39,364 bases of DNA from Rhizobiaceae bacterium (GCA_028279875.1 JANQMU010000065.1:1-39364), one strand, 5' to 3'. Counted from the stretch's first letter, positions 8,328-17,102 are shown. Numbers and translations are program-made. The notes: generated from the letters alone by a model not told the origin.

Positions 8328-9188
8328 ATGCAATATCACACGCCTGGCAGTTTTGACGATGCCGTTGCGATTGCCGCCAATGCGCAGGGAATCACCCGCT
8401 TTCTCGCCGGCGGGACGGATGTTCTGGTGCAACTGCGCGCTGACATCGTCACACCCGATGTCCTGATCGACGTGAAGCGGATCGACGGGGTCAGGGACAT
8501 CGTCCGCGAGGATGGCGGCTGGCGTATCGGCATTGCCGTCTCCGGCGCTGAGATGTCGGAGCATCCCGAATTGCATGCGCAATGGCCGGGCCTCGTCGAG
8601 GCGATGGACCTGGTCGGTTCGACGCAGATACAGGGCCGCGCCACCCTTGTCGGCAATCTGTGTAACGGCTCACCGGCCGCCGACAGCGTTCCGGCGATGA
8701 TTGCCGCCGGCGCGCATGTCTCGGTGACGGGACCGAACGGCAGCCGCAGGGTTCCGGTTGAGGACATCCCGGTCGGGCCCGGCCGGACCAGCCTCGAAAA
8801 GGGCGAACTGATCAGCGCGGTGCACATTCCCGCGCGCGGCGATCATGGCGGCGATGCCTATCTGCGATTCATTCCGCGCACGGAGATGGACATTGCCGTC
8901 GTCGGATGCGGCGTCAATCTGCGGCTGGACGGCGAAACGATCACTGAGGCCCGGGTTTCCCTCGGTGCCGTCGCGCCGACCGTGCTGTTGGTCAGGGAAG
9001 CGGCCGACGCCATCATCGGCACGGCGCTTGATGAAGCGGCCATGGAAGCGCTGGCGGCTGCCGCTTCCGCCGCCTGCAATCCGATCGATGACAAACGCGG
9101 AACCATCAAATTCCGCACCCATGTTGCCGGCGTCCTCGCACGGCGCGCCGCTAAAATCGCCTATGAACGAGCAGGAGCTTCGCAATGA
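8328..9188 (+). CDS. Molybdenum hydroxylase, FAD-binding subunit (CoxM type)
   Basis: This is the medium subunit of a xanthine dehydrogenase-family enzyme; it passes electrons from the 2Fe-2S subunit to FAD. The 286-residue protein shows both FAD contact motifs, AGGTDVLVQLR near residue 35 and TLVGNLCNGSPAADSVPAM near 105-125, followed by the CO dehydrogenase flavoprotein C-terminal domain. AGGAGG lies just upstream of ATG 8328, which is therefore preferred to GTG 8313. It overlaps the next gene by 4 bases and is the first of four coupled genes. The order FAD, 2Fe-2S, Mo subunit is the common CoxMSL order. Confidence 0.93.
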   Translation: MQYHTPGSFDDAVAIAANAQGITRFLAGGTDVLVQLRADIVTPDVLIDVKRIDGVRDIVREDGGWRIGIAVSGAEMSEHPELHAQWPGLVEAMDLVGSTQIQGRATLVGNLCNGSPAADSVPAMIAAGAHVSVTGPNGSRRVPVEDIPVGPGRTSLEKGELISAVHIPARGDHGGDAYLRFIPRTEMDIAVVGCGVNLRLDGETITEARVSLGAVAPTVLLVREAADAIIGTALDEAAMEALAAAASAACNPIDDKRGTIKFRTHVAGVLARRAAKIAYERAGASQ

Positions 9189-9664
9189 GCCAGATCCACG
9201 TGACGGCAACGGTCAATGGCGACGAGGTTGAATTCCTCTGCGATCCGCGTGAGACCCTTCTGGATGTCCTGCGCGACAGGCTGGGCCTGACCGGCGCCAA
9301 GGAAGGCTGCGGCACGGGCGATTGCGGCGCCTGCTCGGTGACCGTTGACGACAGGCTTGTCTGTTCCTGCCTGATGCTGGGCGCCGAAGCCGAGGGCAAA
9401 TCCATCGGCACGGTCGAAGGCATTGCCGATGGCGAGACGTTGCACCCGCTGCAGGAAAAATTCATTCAGCACGCGGCGCTGCAATGCGGCGTCTGTACGC
9501 CAGGTATCCTGGTGGCCACCAAGGCGCTGCTGGAAACGAACCCGGACCCGACCGAAACCGAAGTGCGCTATTGGCTCGCCGGCAATCTGTGCCGGTGCAC
9601 CGGTTATGACAAGATCATCCGCGCCGTGATGGACACCGCCTCCGACCTTAGAAAGGCATCATGA
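9185..9664 (+). CDS. Molybdenum hydroxylase, [2Fe-2S] subunit (CoxS type)
   Basis: This 159-residue small subunit carries two iron-sulphur clusters. The N-terminal plant-ferredoxin-like cluster uses C42, C47, C50 and probably C62 (EGCGTGDCGACS...CSCL). The C-terminal helical domain has LQCGVCTPG and NLCRCTGY for the second cluster near the molybdenum centre. Length is normal. There is no Tat signal, so the enzyme is probably cytoplasmic. Start and stop overlap both neighbours by 4 bases, indicating tight coupling of the three subunits. Confidence 0.95.
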   Translation: MSQIHVTATVNGDEVEFLCDPRETLLDVLRDRLGLTGAKEGCGTGDCGACSVTVDDRLVCSCLMLGAEAEGKSIGTVEGIADGETLHPLQEKFIQHAALQCGVCTPGILVATKALLETNPDPTETEVRYWLAGNLCRCTGYDKIIRAVMDTASDLRKAS

Positions 9665-11913
9665 TGACAACGGATTTGAACGGAAAGAACGGCTTTCATT
9701 TTGTCGGCACCCGGCCTGACCGGCCGGATGGGGTGGACAAGGTCACCGGCCGCGCGAGATTCGGCGCCGATGTCTCTGCGCCCGGAATGCTGCATGCGGC
9801 GATCGTCCGCTCGCCCCATGCCCACGCCAGGATATTGGGTATCGACACCTCGAAGGCCGAAGCCATGACCGGCGTCAAGGCGGTCGTGACGCGGGCCGAT
9901 TTTGCAAAGGGGCTGACCGGCGAGAACTGGAACATTCTCGAAAACGTCATGGCCGGCGACACCGCCCTTTATGATGGCCATGCCGTTGCTGCCGTCGCGG
10001 CGACGACGGCGCTGGCCGCGCGCGATGCCGCCAAGCTGATCACCGTCGACTATGAGCCGCTGCCGCATGTCACCGATGTCGACAAGGCGATGGCGCCGGA
10101 CGCGCCCGTCATTCGGGCCGGAGCGGCCGACAAATCGGTCCCGGAGGGGCTGCATCCCAATGTCGTGCGCTATCACGAGAGCGGCCATGGCGACGTCGAA
10201 CAGGGCTTTGCCGAGGCCGATCTGGTGGTGGAGGAAAGCTTCAAGACCGAAGCCACGCATCAGGGCTATATCGAACCCCATGCCTGCCTGGCGCAGCTCG
10301 GCCCCGACGGCAAGGGAGAGGTCTGGTGCTGCACCCAGGGCCATTTCAACGTCCAGAAGATCTGCGCCGTGCTGATCGGCACCGAAGCCAGCCAGCTCCG
10401 TGTCACGGCGTCGGAAATCGGCGGCGGCTGCGGCGGCAAGACCACGGTGTTCATCGAGCCGGTGGCGCTGGCCCTGTCCCGCAAGGCGAATCGGCCGGTC
10501 AAGCTGGTGATGAGCCGCTCTGAGGTCTTCCGTGCGACGGGTCCGACCTCTTCCACGTCGATGGACATCAAGATCGGCATGAAAAAGGACGGAACGATCA
10601 CGGCCGGGCAGGGCGTGTTCCGCCTGCAGGGCGGAGCCTTTCCGGGTGCACCGGCGGATTTGACGGCCATGTGCGCCTTTGCGCCCTATGCGCTGAAGAA
10701 TGTCAAACAGATCGGCTTCGACGTCATTGCAAACCGTCCCAAACAGGCCGCCTATCGTGCCCCGGGGTCGCCCATGGCGGCGTTTGCGGCGGAATCGGTC
10801 ATTGACGAGCTTTGCAGGAAACTTGGGCTCGACCCCATCGAAGTGCGCCTCAAGAATGCCTCGAAGGAGGGCACCAAAGCCTCCTACGGACCGCGGTTCG
10901 AGCGGATCGGCCTGGTCGAGACGCTTGAGGCGGCAAAGGCCCACCCGCACTATTCGGCACCGCTGCAGGAAGGGCAGGGGCGCGGCGTGTCCTGTGGCTT
11001 CTGGTTCAACCATGGCGGCGAAACATCGGTCTCTCTGTCGCTGTCAACGGACGGCACGGTGGCGCTGTCCGTCGGCACGCCTGACATTGGCGGATCCCGG
11101 GCCTCGCTTTGTCTGATGGTCGCCGAGGAACTCGGCATCCCCTATGAGCAGATCCGCACCACGATCGCCGACACGGCGACTCTGGGATACAATGATGTCA
11201 GCCACGGATCGCGTGTCACCTATGCCAGCGGCCTGGCCGCGATCAAGGCGGCGCGTGCGGTGATCGACAAGCTCTGCGGCCGCGCAGCGGAGAAGTGGGG
11301 CATCGATGTCGAGGCGGTGGTCTGGGAGGATGGCTGCGCCAAACCCGCCGGTCCCAATGCCGGCGAGTTCGAACCGCTGCCCCTCGCCGCGATCGCCAGG
11401 ACCATGGGCCGCACAGGTGGACCGATCGCCGGCCACTTCGAGGCAACGCCGGAGGGTGCCGGCGTCAGTTTCGCGACCCATATCGTCGATGCGGAAGTCG
11501 ACGGCGAAACCGGCCAGACCAAGGTCGTGCGCTACACGGTCATCCAGGACGCCGGCAAGGCGATCCACCCATCCTATGTGGAGGGCCAGTATCAGGGCGG
11601 CGCGGCACAGGGCATCGGCTGGGCTCTCAATGAGGAATATATTTACGGAGAGGACGGCCGGCTGCAAAACGACGTCTTCCTCGACTACCGCATCCCCGTG
11701 GCCTCCGACCTGCCGATGATCGACACGGTCATCGTCGAAGTGCCGAATCCCGGCCATCCCTATGGTGTGCGCGGTGTCGGCGAAACCTCGATCTGTCCAC
11801 CGCTGGCGGCCATTGCCAATGCCGTATCGGACGCGGCCGGCGTGCGGCTGAAACATCTGCCGATGTCGCCGCCGCGCATTCTCGACGCGCTGGAACAGCA
11901 GGCCCATGGTTGA
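9661..11913 (+). CDS. Molybdenum hydroxylase, molybdopterin-binding catalytic subunit
   Basis: This 750-residue catalytic subunit belongs to the xanthine dehydrogenase/aldehyde oxidase family, which hydroxylates aldehydes, N-heterocycles or related carbons using water. The hammerhead domain is at about residues 20-125. Mo-cofactor loops include EIGGGCGGKT near 255 and AAYRAPGSPM near 363. The base glutamate sits in RGVGETS near residue 708. The active loop is AYRAPG and not AYRCSF, so it is not a carbon monoxide dehydrogenase. The substrate is unknown. It overlaps the MoaD-like gene by 8 bases. A long open frame on the opposite strand here is only a coding shadow. Confidence 0.93.
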   Translation: MMTTDLNGKNGFHFVGTRPDRPDGVDKVTGRARFGADVSAPGMLHAAIVRSPHAHARILGIDTSKAEAMTGVKAVVTRADFAKGLTGENWNILENVMAGDTALYDGHAVAAVAATTALAARDAAKLITVDYEPLPHVTDVDKAMAPDAPVIRAGAADKSVPEGLHPNVVRYHESGHGDVEQGFAEADLVVEESFKTEATHQGYIEPHACLAQLGPDGKGEVWCCTQGHFNVQKICAVLIGTEASQLRVTASEIGGGCGGKTTVFIEPVALALSRKANRPVKLVMSRSEVFRATGPTSSTSMDIKIGMKKDGTITAGQGVFRLQGGAFPGAPADLTAMCAFAPYALKNVKQIGFDVIANRPKQAAYRAPGSPMAAFAAESVIDELCRKLGLDPIEVRLKNASKEGTKASYGPRFERIGLVETLEAAKAHPHYSAPLQEGQGRGVSCGFWFNHGGETSVSLSLSTDGTVALSVGTPDIGGSRASLCLMVAEELGIPYEQIRTTIADTATLGYNDVSHGSRVTYASGLAAIKAARAVIDKLCGRAAEKWGIDVEAVVWEDGCAKPAGPNAGEFEPLPLAAIARTMGRTGGPIAGHFEATPEGAGVSFATHIVDAEVDGETGQTKVVRYTVIQDAGKAIHPSYVEGQYQGGAAQGIGWALNEEYIYGEDGRLQNDVFLDYRIPVASDLPMIDTVIVEVPNPGHPYGVRGVGETSICPPLAAIANAVSDAAGVRLKHLPMSPPRILDALEQQAHG

Positions 11914-12151
11914 GGTCACCCTGTGGTCGGGCCTCAAGGCCTATACCGACGGAGAGACGACGGTTGAGGTCGAAGCGAAGAATGTCCGTGAGGTTCTGGA
12001 TGGTCTGGTACGGATGTATCCGGGACTGGAAGAGGTCATCGAGGCCGGCGTCTCCGTCGCCGTCGACGGCCGGATCATCGCCAGCAGCCTGACCGAACCG
12101 GTGAAGCCGGACAGCGAGGTTTACCTGCTGCAGCAGCTCAAGGGCGGGTAG
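11906..12151 (+). CDS. MoaD/ThiS-like sulfur-carrier protein
   Basis: This 81-residue ubiquitin-like protein ends in LKGG. In MoaD and ThiS the C-terminal glycine pair is adenylated and thiocarboxylated to deliver sulphur for molybdopterin or thiazole. The VTLWSGLKAYTD start, a central LDGLVRMYPGLEEVI helix and VAVDGRII...L.EPVKPDSEVYLLQQLKGG fit the fold. It overlaps the catalytic subunit gene by 8 bases, so it is made with the hydroxylase. A role in supplying or tuning the enzyme's cofactor is likely but unproven, since a housekeeping MoaD would normally be encoded elsewhere. Confidence 0.85.
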   Translation: MVEVTLWSGLKAYTDGETTVEVEAKNVREVLDGLVRMYPGLEEVIEAGVSVAVDGRIIASSLTEPVKPDSEVYLLQQLKGG

Positions 12152-12164
12152 GGCCGCCATGATG

Positions 12165-12178
12165 GAGCTCTGGCTCCC
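12165..12178. terminator. Short hairpin between convergent operons
   Basis: GGAGC TCTG GCTCC forms a 5-bp stem with a 4-base loop in the 34-base gap between the convergent MoaD-like and enoyl-CoA hydratase genes. There is no T-tract, so terminator function is uncertain. Confidence 0.3.
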
Positions 12179-12185
12179 GCGAACG

Positions 12186-12956
12186 TCATCGGCCTTGAAA
12201 GACGGGCGCACGTTTTTCAGCAAAGGCGCGGCGGCCTTCCGCGGCATCCTCGGTGGCAAAGCAGATCGTTTGCAGGTCACGCTCGTAAGCGACAGCTTCA
12301 TCCAGAGGCATCGAGGCCGCCGCGCGCAAATTGTCCTTCACCGTCGAAGCGGCAATCGGTGCCCGGCTGGCGATGGTGTGTGCCAGCTCAAGCGAACGGT
12401 TCTCCAGATCATCAAGCGGCCACACATCGCTGACAAGCGTCCACTCGAGCGCCTGCGCCGCCGAGACGGGATCCCCGGTGAGAACCATCTTGGCTGCGTT
12501 GGAGGGGCCGACAGAGCGGGCCAGATGGGCGACCATGCCTCCGCCTCCGATCCAGCCGAGCTTGATTTCCGGGGCCGCGAAAGTAGCCGTTTCGGCAGCG
12601 ACGCGGATGTCGCAGCTCATCGCTATCTCCAGCCCGCCGCCAAACGCATATCCGTTCACCGCGGCAATGATCGGCTTGCGCAGGCTGCGCAGCGCGTCGC
12701 AATATTCGGGCCGGTTACGAAAGGTCCACGGCGTGTCGTAGCGGTCGAGATCGCGAATGTCGGAACCGGCACAAAAGGCGCGGTCGCCGGCGCCGGTCAG
12801 GATCACGCAGCGGATGTCGGAATTGGCATTGCATTCGGCCACCGCATCGATCATCGCCTGCGCCATCTCGGGCGTCATCGCGTTGAGTTTCTGCGGCCGA
12901 TTGAAGCGGATCGTCGCGACATGTCCATCGCGTTCGAACAGCAGGTGCTCGGTCAT
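12186..12956 (-). CDS. Enoyl-CoA hydratase/isomerase family protein
   Basis: This 256-residue crotonase-fold enzyme acts on a CoA thioester. The oxyanion-hole segments are DRAFCAGSDIRDL near residue 65 and AAVNGYAFGGGLEIAMSCD near 100. Both glutamates matching the catalytic pair of rat enoyl-CoA hydratase are present (GGGLE and APEIKLG), so hydration chemistry is plausible. It is the last gene of a long minus-strand operon and overlaps the CoA-transferase gene by 4 bases. Together they imply that a carboxylic acid from the pathway is turned into a CoA ester and then hydrated. The substrate is unknown. Confidence 0.92.
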   Translation of the reverse strand: MTEHLLFERDGHVATIRFNRPQKLNAMTPEMAQAMIDAVAECNANSDIRCVILTGAGDRAFCAGSDIRDLDRYDTPWTFRNRPEYCDALRSLRKPIIAAVNGYAFGGGLEIAMSCDIRVAAETATFAAPEIKLGWIGGGGMVAHLARSVGPSNAAKMVLTGDPVSAAQALEWTLVSDVWPLDDLENRSLELAHTIASRAPIAASTVKDNLRAAASMPLDEAVAYERDLQTICFATEDAAEGRRAFAEKRAPVFQGR

Positions 12957-14149
12957 GAGCCTTGGCCCAGATGGATTGCACCAGCCGCGTCCAGCCGGGC
13001 GATGTCGTCGCGCGAATAGCCGGCTTCGACCAGTATCTCGGCGCTGTGCTGACCGACGAGCGGCGCGCCGCGCGACACCTCGCTTGGCGTGCGCTGAAAG
13101 CGAATCGGGAACCCGGGAGTCTTGATCCGGCCCTCGGTGGGATGGTCGTATTCGACCATGGTGCCATTGTGCGCGATCTGCGGATCATCGACCAGTTCGG
13201 CATATCCATAAACCGGGGCCGCCCAGATCCCCGCCGCGTCAAACTCGGCCATCCATGCGGCGGTGTTCTTGCGTGGTAGAGCCTCACGTACCAGTTGGAA
13301 AAGAAGGTCACGCTGATCCCATCCGGCGGATTCCGGGTCGAGCCCGGCAAGCCGCGGCTCTTCGAGAATATGGCTGAGCGCATCGAGATCAGGCATGGCC
13401 AGCGCCACATATCCGTCAGCCGTGGCAAAGGTGCCGTAAGGCGAGCGGATATAGACATGGGCGTGCGGTTCGGCGCTGCGGGTCTGGGGCTTGCCGCCAA
13501 CGGTGAAGACCGACAGTTCCTGCATCTGGATCGTGGTGATGGCGTCGAGCATATTCACCTCGACTTTCTGCCCTTCGCCCGTCCGCTCCCTGTGCAAAAG
13601 CGCGGCCAGCGCGCCTTCAAAGGCGGTGTAGGCGGTGACGGCGTCGACAAGGTACTGCCCGGCGGCCAGCGGCGCTTCGCCGGCGCGGCCGGCCGACAGC
13701 ATCGCGCCGCTCATCGCCTGCAGCAGCAGATCCTGACCGGGGCGCTGGGCATGCGGCCCGTCCTCGCCATAGCCGGACATCGACACGTAGACCAGCCGCG
13801 GATTCAGCGTTGAAAGCGATTCGTAATCGACACCGAGCCGCGCTGCGACGCCCGGGCGGTAGTTCTGGATAAAGACATCCGCTTGCGTCGCCAGCTTGTG
13901 CACGATCGCGCGACCGGCATCGTTCTTCAGATCGACAGCCAGAGACCGCTTGTTCCGGTTCAGCGACAGGAAGGAGACATTGATCTTGTTGCCCTGGGCA
14001 CCGCCGGCGGCGACATGGCGTTGCCATTCGCCGGTGACCGGCTCGACCTTGACCACATCCGCTCCCAGATCACCTAGTCGCTGGGCCGCAAACGGCCCCG
14101 CCATGGCGATCGAACAATCCAGTACGCGATATCCCGAAAGTATACCCAT
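12953..14149 (-). CDS. Family III CoA-transferase (CaiB/BaiF type)
   Basis: This 398-residue enzyme moves CoA from one acyl-CoA to a free acid through an aspartyl-CoA intermediate. The N-terminus GYRVLDCSIAMAGPFAAQRLGDLGADVVKVE is the family hallmark, with NRNKRSLAVDLK near 65 and RPGQDLLLQAMSG near 137-148, where D140 occupies the catalytic aspartate position. I start at ATG 14149. The frame stays open upstream, but that part only shadows the SDR gene, and the conserved N-terminus begins here. It follows the SDR gene by 8 bases. It probably activates the acid formed by the preceding sugar-oxidising enzymes. Confidence 0.92.
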   Translation of the reverse strand: MGILSGYRVLDCSIAMAGPFAAQRLGDLGADVVKVEPVTGEWQRHVAAGGAQGNKINVSFLSLNRNKRSLAVDLKNDAGRAIVHKLATQADVFIQNYRPGVAARLGVDYESLSTLNPRLVYVSMSGYGEDGPHAQRPGQDLLLQAMSGAMLSAGRAGEAPLAAGQYLVDAVTAYTAFEGALAALLHRERTGEGQKVEVNMLDAITTIQMQELSVFTVGGKPQTRSAEPHAHVYIRSPYGTFATADGYVALAMPDLDALSHILEEPRLAGLDPESAGWDQRDLLFQLVREALPRKNTAAWMAEFDAAGIWAAPVYGYAELVDDPQIAHNGTMVEYDHPTEGRIKTPGFPIRFQRTPSEVSRGAPLVGQHSAEILVEAGYSRDDIARLDAAGAIHLGQGS

Positions 14150-14157
14150 CGTTCGTC

Positions 14158-14919
14158 TCAGTTCATGCTCCAGCCGCCATCGACAGCCATGCTGTGTCCG
14201 GTGATGAAGCCGGCGCTTTCCGAAATCAGGAACAGGGTCGCCGCCGCGAAGTCGTCTGGCGTGCCACGCCGTTTGACGGCCTGGTGCTCCAGCACGAAGC
14301 GGGCATAGGCCTCGGGGTCGGGATGGATTTTTTCCGCATCCGTCGGAAAGGCGCCCGGGGCGATGGCGTTCACCGTGATGCCCCATTTGCCGAACTCGCG
14401 CGCCCATGCGCGCGTCAGGCCCAGCAATGCGCCCTTGGATTGCACGTAGGGCGAGAGGTTTTCCCACCCGCCCGTCAGCGTGATCGAGGTGACGTTCACG
14501 ATCCGGCCCCAGCCCTGATTGCGCATGCCGGGCAGGAGTTCGGCCGTGCAGACAAGCGCGGCATCCACGTTCACGGCCTGTACTTGGCGTTGTTCATCCA
14601 ACGTGTAGTCATCGAAGGGTTTTGACGGATAGATGGCGGCGTTGTTGATCAGCACATCCACCGCACCGCTCCGCAAGATCTCCTGCAGGGTCGCGCGCAG
14701 GGCGGGCGTATCGGTCAGGTCCTGTTCGATCAGATGCAGACGGTCCGCCAATTCTGCCGGCGTATCGGCCCGCAGACATTCGTTCTTGCTGTGATCGTGG
14801 TCGATTGAATAGACCTCGGCACCCGCCCTCAGAAGTGCCAGGGTCGTGCCGTGCCCGAGCCCGCCGGCCGCGCCTGAATAGAGCACGCGTCGGCCGCTCA
14901 TATCGCCCGGTGCCGTCAT
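14158..14919 (-). CDS. Short-chain dehydrogenase/reductase
   Basis: This 253-residue classical SDR is an NAD(P)-dependent alcohol or ketone oxidoreductase. The cofactor loop is SGAAGGLGHG near residues 15-24, a variant of TGxxxGIG. NNAAIYPSKPF near 90, the serine of NVTSITLTGG, YVQSK (active tyrosine and lysine) near 157-161 and NAIAPGAFPT follow in the usual order. HDHSK after the second strand has an acidic residue, which fits NAD better than NADP. It overlaps the DUF4432 gene by 4 bases. In this operon it would oxidise a sugar or sugar-acid hydroxyl. Confidence 0.93.
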   Translation of the reverse strand: MTAPGDMSGRRVLYSGAAGGLGHGTTLALLRAGAEVYSIDHDHSKNECLRADTPAELADRLHLIEQDLTDTPALRATLQEILRSGAVDVLINNAAIYPSKPFDDYTLDEQRQVQAVNVDAALVCTAELLPGMRNQGWGRIVNVTSITLTGGWENLSPYVQSKGALLGLTRAWAREFGKWGITVNAIAPGAFPTDAEKIHPDPEAYARFVLEHQAVKRRGTPDDFAAATLFLISESAGFITGHSMAVDGGWSMN

Positions 14920-16094
14920 GACCGGCCTCCGATCGGTCGGAAATCGCCCGACGGCGGTGGATAATCACAGTCCGGCTGGGCGGCGATTTTGGTGATTCTC
15001 GTTTCGGCCGCCGCGATGGCTGCGGCGTCGGTCAGGATGGAGAATCGCGTATCATAGCAGCGCTCATCCCCGTGGCCGAGCCAGATCAGTTCTCCCCGTT
15101 TGCGCGCCGCACCCTGTCCAAGAACATGGTTCGATGAGGGTTCGATCCCCAGCGCGTACTGGCCGGCCTGAAGGTTTTGCCATTCGTATTGACACGGGAA
15201 CTGGTCCTTGCGGGTAACGACCATCATCCCCAATCCGATGCGGTCATTGACCAGCGCGACCGGCACGTCTCCGTTGTCGTCGGCGGCGAGTTCGTGTTGC
15301 CATACCTGTTCGTGAAAATCAGTCCGCGGCCCCGGCAGTTCGCGATAACCGACGCCTTGCGCCTCATATTTCTCGGCATGCGCGGCCCAGACCACATCCG
15401 CGACCGGTGCAAGATAACGTGCGCCCTTTTCCAGCACCGGATGGCCGATATTGATGTGATAACAAAACATGTGCGGCGTCCGGTAGAACCCGCGATTGAC
15501 CACCCGGTCCGTGAGGCGGATGTCGTTGCCGCCCACCTCCACCTCGATCCGGCGATGCAGTTCCAGATGTTCCCCGAAAACGGTGCCCTGCCTGACGATG
15601 CCTTCGGCCCAAAGCGTGCAGCGGTCGCCGTCCCATGCCTCGCCATAGCCTGTCAGTTTGGCCGGGATCGTGCCGACACGCCCGTGGATCGAGTGAGACA
15701 CTTTTTCCCGGGGGGCATAGACGTAGTTGTCGGCCGGTGCGTCATACATGAACAGGATGTGGTCGAGACCGCAGGTCACCATCAGGCCGGAAAAGGACCG
15801 CAGCCAGCCGAGCCCGCCTTCACCTTCATATTCATGCAGGCCGGGATGGCGGAAACCGGCTGGGGAATGCCAGCCGATAGCCATGCCGCGATACTCGCAA
15901 TCGGCGATGTCCATCGCCCGGTCAATCAGTGCAGTGAACCGCAGGCCGGTGCCGGTGCGAAACTCCAGCATCCGGATGCCCCGTTCGACCCCGTCTTCCA
16001 GCGTCATCAATCGCACGCCCGCCGCATGGTCGTTGGCGCCGCTGACCGCCTCGAATTCGGTCCGGGTCATCTCTTTCCCGTAAAGACTTGGCAT
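14916..16094 (-). CDS. DUF4432 / aldose-1-epimerase-like protein
   Basis: This 392-residue protein is of the galactose-mutarotase-like superfamily, DUF4432 branch. Recognisable stretches are the N-terminal GVERGIRMLEFRTGTGLRFTALIDRAMDIAD, GWHSPAGFRHPG, CYHINIGHPVLEKGARYLAPV and the C-terminal LGIEPSSNHVLGQG. ATG 16094 is chosen because GGAGG lies 5 bases upstream; the frame is open further upstream without support. Members sit in sugar-catabolic operons and are thought to interconvert anomers or act on oxidised sugars, but few are characterised. Here it lies between a TIM-barrel isomerase and an SDR. Confidence 0.85.
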   Translation of the reverse strand: MPSLYGKEMTRTEFEAVSGANDHAAGVRLMTLEDGVERGIRMLEFRTGTGLRFTALIDRAMDIADCEYRGMAIGWHSPAGFRHPGLHEYEGEGGLGWLRSFSGLMVTCGLDHILFMYDAPADNYVYAPREKVSHSIHGRVGTIPAKLTGYGEAWDGDRCTLWAEGIVRQGTVFGEHLELHRRIEVEVGGNDIRLTDRVVNRGFYRTPHMFCYHINIGHPVLEKGARYLAPVADVVWAAHAEKYEAQGVGYRELPGPRTDFHEQVWQHELAADDNGDVPVALVNDRIGLGMMVVTRKDQFPCQYEWQNLQAGQYALGIEPSSNHVLGQGAARKRGELIWLGHGDERCYDTRFSILTDAAAIAAAETRITKIAAQPDCDYPPPSGDFRPIGGRS

Positions 16095-16155
16095 GCGTCC
16101 TCCGTTGGCCGGCCCCCATTTCGGGCGGCATTGCAAGAATTCCGTTTGTTCTGGA

Positions 16156-16178
16156 CCGCCCGGCTGCTGGCCGGGCGG
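16156..16178 (-). other. Strong GC hairpin inside the sugar operon
   Basis: CCGCCCGGC (16156-16164) and GCCGGGCGG (16170-16178) form a perfect 9-bp stem with a 5-base loop in the 96-base gap between the isomerase and DUF4432 genes. A second palindrome, GGGCTCAGAGCCC (16187-16199), overlaps the isomerase stop. Without a T-tract this is more likely an mRNA-stabilising or attenuating element than a full terminator. Confidence 0.5.
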
Positions 16179-16190
16179 CGGCTCAAGGGC

Positions 16191-17102
16191 TCAGAGCCCG
16201 TTCGCGCGCAGCTTGCCGTCGAGGAATTTTTTGGCGCGCGGCACGTCCTCTTCGTCAAGATGTTCGATGATCATCGGGATGTTCGGATGCTTCCTGGCCA
16301 GGCGCTGGAGATAAAGGTCATAATTCAGGGACCCGAGCCCCGGCGCCGGCAGTTCGATTGAGCCCACACCCCGGAATGTGTGGCTTTCTGCGGCATCATC
16401 ATCTCCGATATCGGCGTGCTTTTCGCTGTCATCGACCGACCGCATCACGTCCTTGGCATGGGCGATGCAGATCCTGTCGCTGAGCGCATCGAAGACGTGA
16501 TTGATCGTCTCATCCATCTTGTCGATGTTGTGATCCTCGAAATAATTCGTCGGATCCATGATCAGCCCAAGACCGGGATGATCGACCTCGGCGAACATCC
16601 GCAACGTCTCCTCGACCGAGCCGACAACATTGTTCACATAGGTTTCCAGCAAGAAGACCGCACCGTGATCATAGGCGAACTGAGCCAGATCAGCGATCAC
16701 CGCGCGGCAGTCATCCCAGCCTTCTTCGGTCTTGTTTTTGGGATGATGCGTCCAGTCGCTCTCCTCGTGAAAGGTGCCGGTTTCCGAGCAGACGAAGGGT
16801 GATCCGAGATACTGGGCGTGGGCGAGGATTTCCCTGAAGCGCGTCAGCAGCGCCTCGCGCTTGGCCGGTACCGGGTGAATGATGTTGGTGTAGCACGAGG
16901 TCGCACAGATCGGCAGATTGTGATCGCGGAAGGTTTCGCGGACCTGCTTGCATTTGTCGACGGTGATCTGCCCCTCGCTGACATCGACATCCTTGAAATG
17001 CATGTCCAGCTGAACGGTGTTGAAACCGTGGTCGCGAATGACCTTTGCGGTCCGGTCGAGTTCGTAGGGGAAATACCCTGAGAAAATTCCTGTCTGCATC
17101 AT
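16191..17102 (-). CDS. Sugar phosphate isomerase/epimerase-like TIM-barrel protein
   Basis: This 303-residue member of the xylose isomerase-like AP endonuclease-2 superfamily contains metal-binding residues in the usual order: glutamate in FLLETYV, aspartate in LIMDPTNYF, histidine in CIAHAKDV and glutamate in MIIEHLDEED. GIFSGYFPYEL and GFNTVQLDMHF form the first strands. The start has GGAGGG 8 bases upstream of ATG 17102. Relatives isomerise or epimerise ketoses and inosose-type compounds. It is directly downstream of a Gfo/Idh dehydrogenase, a pairing common in pathways that pass through oxidised (keto) sugars. The substrate is not assignable. Confidence 0.88.
   Translation of the reverse strand: MMQTGIFSGYFPYELDRTAKVIRDHGFNTVQLDMHFKDVDVSEGQITVDKCKQVRETFRDHNLPICATSCYTNIIHPVPAKREALLTRFREILAHAQYLGSPFVCSETGTFHEESDWTHHPKNKTEEGWDDCRAVIADLAQFAYDHGAVFLLETYVNNVVGSVEETLRMFAEVDHPGLGLIMDPTNYFEDHNIDKMDETINHVFDALSDRICIAHAKDVMRSVDDSEKHADIGDDDAAESHTFRGVGSIELPAPGLGSLNYDLYLQRLARKHPNIPMIIEHLDEEDVPRAKKFLDGKLRANGL

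Noticed and set aside
9604..11013. 469-codon open frame on the minus strand
   Set aside because: It lies antisense to the molybdenum hydroxylase catalytic subunit, whose motifs are unmistakable, and has no recognisable domain. Long shadow frames are expected in GC-rich coding DNA.
9661..11913. Carbon monoxide dehydrogenase large subunit
   Set aside because: The active-site loop reads AYRAPG and lacks the AYRCSF cysteine loop of true CO dehydrogenases.
14150..14467. Upstream extension of the CoA-transferase frame
   Set aside because: It overlaps the SDR gene in another frame, has no family similarity, and the conserved N-terminus begins at 14149.
15177..16361. 394-codon open frame on the plus strand
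   Set aside because: It is antisense to the DUF4432 and isomerase genes and shows no family motif; a shadow of codon bias.
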